From NCBI GenBank assembly GCA_000349905.1, contig KB722741.1, forward strand, positions 895,392 through 959,391: 64,000 nt of DNA. The letters run 5' to 3'. This document shows, piece by piece, positions 58,986-64,000 of this stretch. The position numbers and the translations under genes are program-made. Each line of letters opens with the position of its first letter. Position 1 is the stretch's first letter. The notes beneath the pieces were generated by a model. It was given only the letters and a program-made list of their open reading frames with translations. It did not search any database and had not been told where the DNA came from. This DNA comes from Volvariella volvacea V23. Taxonomy: Eukaryota > Basidiomycota > Agaricomycetes > Agaricales > Pluteaceae.

Positions 58986-60756
58986 ATGGCGCCAGGCCTC
59001 TTATTCGTCTCTCTGTGCATCCCATTAGCGTTCGCCTTACCCCTAAGCACCCATCAGCTCCAGCCATCTACTATTCTGGCTCGAGCTCTCGAAGTCGATC
59101 CGCAGTTCAGGCGCCCGCTGTTCAACATCGTCTGGAGCTCCCTCATTACCATTGCCACATGTACCTACTCCGCCCTTCATCCGAACGTCCCGAACCCAGC
59201 CGCTACCACCAGAGAGGTATTTCAAGAGCGACTGTGGATGACATTCTTCGCGATTCTGGCACCAGATATGATGATACTATGTGCGGCAATGCAAAGAAAT
59301 GCCGCGAAAAAGATTTACGAGGAATTCCGACACAATGGTGCGTAGCTATCGTATCTGCAACTTTTTACTGACAATTCGTATTAGACAAGGTTCCTTACTG
59401 GTCAATGACGCATGCTCATTTCCTACAAATGGGCGGATTTATGATCAAAGACGGCGAAAAGAACTACGACGTACTTACCTATGCACGATTTAAAGTCCTC
59501 CTTGAGGGTCAAAAAGCTCAGGACGACAAAGGAAATTCCGAACGCAAGAATTTATGGCCTCGGCAGACCATCAACCAAGAAAATCCTGAAGGTCCCCTCA
59601 AGGAATTCGAGCTCAAGGTCTCAGAGCAGGAGATTGAACACAGAAGCAAAGGGGATTTGATGGCGATGGTGATCGCTTCTGGTCAGACTTGGTGGTTCGT
59701 CATACAATGCCTAGTTCGGTTCATTGCAAGATTGAATGTCACCCTGATCGAGCTAACCGCTTTCGCATTTGCAATCATCAACATCATTTCCTGGTCTCTC
59801 TGGATGCACAAACCACACCATGTTCGCCTTCCCATTTACCTTGATCTCAGCGGCGACAGGATACCAGGACCTGACTTCGAGAAAATTAGAAAAAAAAGTT
59901 ATGAATTCTGGAAGAAGTCAAAGGAGCAGGTAGGTGACACCCGCTTGACGGTTAGATGCCCATTTATTCACTAGTTTAACAGGGCGTATATCCAACAAAT
60001 AGTCCGTTAGCTTCCGCATCGACGATTGCAGTGGGCGAGCTGGAGGACGATTCAACATCCGTGAGTATTGATAACTCTGTTGGCTTCTCCAACCTTATCT
60101 TATGAACACAGAAAACTGCAAGCAAAACTCAGGGACAGACAACTTGGCGGAAATGGATCCCAACATCCTTGATACGCCCACTACTAGACGCCATGGGAGT
60201 CAATCCCCGCGGCCTCGAAGAGAAAGTCATCAATAACCCGAAGAAAAATATTTCCAAAGACCACACATCGGCAAACGCTGATAAAGATACTCCCAAAGAT
60301 TACACTGTGGAGAATGTTGGTACATATTACACCGCTTGGTTTAAGGTGCCTGATGAACAAGCGAAGAGACCTACTGCGTTCCCCAAACGCAAAGTAGCGC
60401 TTATAGGTTCCGCAATTGCGGCTTTATTTTTTGGAGGAATTCACTGTGCAGGTTGGGCACCTGTCTTTGAATTCCCGACAGAAAAAGAACGCTTATTGTG
60501 GAGGATCTCCTCTGCTACAATGGTTTCTCTTTCTCTCGCGATTTTCCTTGCTACGTCCTTGTACCTATTGTACAAGCACTTTGACAAGTCTAGATCGGAT
60601 ATGGACTACTTTTTGGCTATTTTTTTGTATATCATTAGTGTGCCATATGCTTTGGCTCGTCTTACCCTTTTGGCTCTCGCATTTACTAGCCTTCGCGACC
60701 TCCCCCCTTCTGCTTATGATAATATTCGCTGGATTTCTATGTTTCCTCATATATAG
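58986..60756 (+). CDS. Membrane-family copy F, intact
   Basis: Unrecognised function. The predicted protein has 539 aa in four exons (58986-59337, 59385-59929, 59983-60060, 60112-60756), all phases fitting. Layout: signal peptide (LLFVSLCIPLAFALP), then hydrophobic segments at FNIVWSSLITIATCTYSALH, WMTFFAILAPDMMILCAAM, LMAMVIASGQTWWFVIQCLV, LIELTAFAFAIINIISWSLW, ALIGSAIAALFFGGIHCAGW, SATMVSLSLAIFLATSLYLL and LAIFLYIISVPYALARLTLL. So about seven membrane spans follow the signal peptide. Conserved family motifs: NVPNPAAT, RNAAKKIYEE, MTHAHFLQMGGFM, HHVRLPIYLDLSGDRIPGPD, NVGTYYTAWF, FEFPTEKERLLW and PPSAYDNIRWISMFPHI. I know this as a type of uncharacterised Agaricomycete membrane protein but not its role. 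Start ATG 58986 precedes the signal peptide directly. Confidence 0.85.
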
Positions 60757-61638
60757 CTAGCTCTCGACTTTGTGATCGCGTCTATAATACCTGTAATAAC
60801 GATTTAGTGTTCCTGCTACGTTAGGCGACTTCATTACTATACGACTGCGAGCTACCCGACCGAAGTATGACTTCGAATGTTGCTACGTACTATTACTTTA
60901 GTGGCTTATCAGGTTACTTCAACAGCACAAGTCATCAAACTCTCACTTGATCGCAGGGCCTGCCAAGACATTTGTACCTCATTCCTGCAGTGCGCGGTCA
61001 CCCTGAAATTTCTGTCACTCTTAACTCGTGGCATGCAACAACTATTCCCGAATGACGTGACAAATTTTCTAGCACCTATTGCCCTTAGGGCCGTATAATC
61101 TTCGGAGCTTTGTATAGTCAACTATGTCAGTTCATTGTCCACAAATGTCATTCAACGTAAAGGGGTACATTATTATAATAGGACCACGCAAGCACTGGAC
61201 AACGTGGACATCATGAGTTTTTGATTTTCTATCAGAACACGCCACTTAGGGCGCTCGATCTATAAACAAGCGCTGAAACCATTTATGAAGATCCCGTCTG
61301 CTTTTCTCTGTTTAAGGTGTATATTGCCAGTGGTCCCCAAAGGGTGCTTATTGTATAGGTCATAGAAAGTAGAAGCGGAGACTGAGGAGGTTTATGAATC
61401 GGGACAGTTATGTGCGTTGGACGCGAAGACCGTCAGCCATTCCGTTCCTGCTTCGTGTTGATTGACAGGCAGCACCAAGATCGTGTTGTTTTCCTTTGTT
61501 CAGGGTCAGTCCATCAGGTCTAAGGTTATTCGGTTATTCGTAAGCATAGGCCGCCAGCGTACATGCGGGGAATGCGTTGCAGCCGAATAAGAGCAAGATA
61601 AGCAATTTATAACATACATCCTTGACAGAGAACCCATC
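60757..61638. other. Between copies F and G
   Basis: About 880 bp, no gene. GGGCGCTCGATCTATAAACA near 61250 is the same word cluster as in the other intergenic blocks. Confidence 0.45.
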
Positions 61639-63428
61639 ATGGCGGCCATGCTCGTTCTCATCTCTCTATGCTGTCCTCTCGCCGTCGCGTTACCAATCCC
61701 CCAATCCCCTGAATCCTCCATAGCTCTCGAAGTCGACCGACACTTTCGTCGTCCACTATTCAATATCATTTGGAGCGCCCTCATAACTATCGCAGCATGC
61801 ACATATTCCGCCATTCATCCAAATGTGCCTAACCCAGCGGCAACCTTTAGCGAGGTCCTTCGAGAGCGACTCCAGATGACCCTTTTTGCCATTTTGGGAC
61901 CGGATATGATGATACTGTGGGCTGTGACACAAAGGAAGGCGGCACGCAAGATCTGGGTCCATTTTCAGGGTATGTCTTACCAACGAACTAGAGTTAGATG
62001 TTTATGAATATAATTCATCAGGTCCTCAATTCAAGGAAAAGATACCTCAGTGGACGATGACCCACGCGTTTTTCCTCCAAATGGGCGGATTTATGGTAAG
62101 AGATGACAAAGGCGATTATAGAGTACTTACACCCAGCCAACTCGACGAACTTATGGGTCCGAATCAAGGATTTATGCTCAAGGTCTCCGAACAAGAGATA
62201 GACCACCGGAGCAAAGGAGACAAGATGGCCATGGTGATCGCCATCGGACAGACTTCGTGGTTCCTTATCCAGTGCATCGCTCGTTTCGGTGCGAACCTTA
62301 ACGTCACCATGCTCGAGCTGACCGCATTTTCATTTGCCATCTTGAATATGATCACGTGGTTCGTCTGGCTCGACAAACCGCATCACGTCCGCCTGCCAAT
62401 ATACTTGGATACGTTAGGGACAAGAATTCCAGGGCCTGATTTCGATCTCGAGGTAAAGCCTCCAGAAGATGAAGGGAGGCCCGAGGCGGGACCTGCAAAA
62501 GATGAGGGGCTTCCGAAGAACGCGTCCTCGGACGGGACAGAATCAGGAGTCAAGGAACTGGAGGGCAGGGAGATAGAAATCAAGGAAGTGGAGGTCAACA
62601 TCAAAGCCGAAGAGATTACTGAGACACCACCACGGCTCAATGCAAGTTTTTCTTGTTTTTATCCCGTTGAAATTGATGCTGATACCAAATCATCAGCACT
62701 CTTCCGAAGCCGCGAATGCAGAACAAGCCCAGTCTCATGGCACAACAAAATGGGGGTTTTACGAGAAAGAGAAGAGGGTAATATCCTACCTTATACACCC
62801 ACTTTTGTACGCGGTGGGCCTAGGGAATATCAAAGTCGACAGAAAATCGGTCAAATACAAGCACGGCGGCACTGGAATCGTAGAGAACGTCGGCACGTAT
62901 TATACCGCCTGGTTCAAAGTCCGCGACGGGCCAGCCGAAAACGAGGGCGGGAAAGGTAATCCGCCGACGATACCGACTGCGGACAGCTCACCGAACTCCG
63001 AGTCTGAGAAATCGGGCCCAAGTGGCGAGCGTCCCAGAACCCTTGTTGGTATTATTGGTTCCACCATAGCAGCCGTATTCTTCGGAGCAATTCATTGCGT
63101 AGGTTGGGCATCGCTTTTCGAATTCCCAACTAAAGAAGAGCGCTTCTTGTGGACGATTGCCTCCACCTCCATCACCCTCATTCCAATTGCATCCTTTTTC
63201 GCTGCATGCTTACACTGCCTCTATCGACACCTCAGGCACACGTTTAATTGGATGGATCATTTCTACTCCAAAGAGAGGCTTCTCTTCAAGATCGTTTTCT
63301 ACGCTGGTAGTTTACCATTCGTCGCCGCTCGTATCGTATTGATCGTTTTGGCATTTACGACCCTTCGTCATCTCCCGGACTCCGCCTATGACACCATCCG
63401 CTGGGTGTCTATGCTACCCCACATATAA
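61639..63428 (+). CDS. Membrane-family copy G, intact and divergent
   Basis: The predicted protein has 560 aa in three exons (61639-61969, 62022-62641, 62697-63428), phases fitting. It has the same plan as copy F: signal peptide (MLVLISLCCPLAVALP), RPLFNIIWSALITIAACTYS, RERLQMTLFAILGPDMMILW, WTMTHAFFLQMGGFM, HHVRLPIYLDTLGTRIPGPD, NVGTYYTAWFKV, GAIHCVGWASLFEFPT and the end RWVSMLPHI. It lacks the separate 78-nt exon of the others and has instead a long acidic stretch (KPPEDEGRPEAGPAKDEG, EIEIKEVEVNIKAEE) between the fourth and fifth hydrophobic segments. Its second intron starts with GC (AAT|GCAAGT), otherwise a perfect donor, and ends ATCATCAG. It is the most diverged copy, suggesting an older duplication. 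Start ATG 61639 directly precedes the signal peptide. Confidence 0.83.
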
Positions 63429-64000
63429 GTATATTGAACCTCTAACACGGGATTTCAGCACCGTGATTTCGGTTTCGACCTATGTAAATGGTTTCTATGA
63501 GTTATGTTGGAATTAGCCCACCTTTATCCTTGTATTCACGGTCAATCTTTGGTAAATACACATTTAGTCTCTACCTCAATCACTAGCATTTTGAATTGTT
63601 TGCGTTTGTATACGAGCGACGTGGAATTGGACTAATTGTCTAGTACCTAGTGCTCTGTGAGTTGGGCGCAGAGAGAATCCTTGTTTGGACTTGCTTGTCA
63701 AGAGCTTTCTGCTTGCGCATTTTGAACCGGCAACCGCTAGCCACAGCTTCCTCAATAAGTGGGCTCAAAGTTCGCAGGTCGCAGAGTGGCTGGCGCTTGT
63801 CCCTTAATTTGTAGCCATATATGCCACATACGTTGCAACATCCAGAATCCTCACAAAATTGTGGACCACAGTGCTAATATAACCATTATTTTTTTCGAAA
63901 TGAAATTAAAATAGTCTATAAACACATCTTGGGCCATGAAAGGACGAGCGCCTCAACGGAATAAGGGTATAATTCGCTATATGGCCTCGTTGCCACTTTG
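63429..64000. other. Right edge, no gene supported
   Basis: About 570 bp after copy G. AT-rich, no coding-like frame and no repeat recognised. The next gene lies outside the window. Confidence 0.4.

Noticed and set aside
39573..63428. Transposon ORFs or a CRISPR-like array as explanation of the repeats
   Set aside because: The repeated coding units are spliced membrane-protein genes without transposase or reverse-transcriptase motifs, and the intergenic repeats are diverged and irregularly spaced.

Overview
The window looks like a contig from the nuclear genome of an Agaricomycete (mushroom-type basidiomycete), probably a plant-cell-wall decomposer. Genes carry many short GT-AG introns (mostly 45-90 bp), sit 0.3-1 kb apart on both strands, and include secreted cellulose-degrading enzymes with fungal CBM1 modules, a fungal squalene epoxidase, a Chs7-like chitin synthase chaperone and families of F-box/leucine-rich proteins. 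Three runs of exactly 100 N are scaffold gaps.

Left part (0.5-34.3 kb), mostly single-copy genes: an unrecognised gene, an F-box protein, a GH7 cellobiohydrolase with CBM1, a four-helix membrane protein, an AA9 lytic polysaccharide monooxygenase with CBM1 (reverse strand), an NmrA-like relic, an SNM1/Artemis-type nuclease, squalene epoxidase, a secreted PR-1/CAP protein, an F-box protein, a Myb-like (DUF6818-type) coiled-coil protein, an HSP70-derived chimera, a GMC oxidoreductase with a GPI-like tail, and a Chs7-like protein. Cellobiohydrolase and LPMO lie 2 kb apart and would act together on crystalline cellulose, and a GMC oxidase could supply hydrogen peroxide; that functional link is inference.

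Right part (34.8-63.4 kb), an expanding and decaying accessory region: three intact intronless F-box paralogs plus one fragment, a DnaJ-domain membrane protein, and seven copies of one unrecognised membrane-protein family (signal peptide plus about seven hydrophobic segments). Two of the seven look intact (58986-60756 and 61639-63428). One is nearly intact but frameshifted by a 76-bp tandem duplication, and four carry deletions, nonsense codons or frameshifts. Flanking DNA of these copies shares diverged repeat blocks in both orientations, and a perfect 46-nt palindrome lies between two F-box copies.

The most unusual single gene is at 25872-28629: an HSP70 whose helical lid is almost gone and which is joined, through exons whose phases fit, to a coiled-coil/His-Asp-rich/KRQK tail. 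That tail is a diverged copy of the C-terminus of the gene just upstream. Exon boundaries were read by eye from splice consensus, phase continuity and family conservation; none was tested against transcripts.
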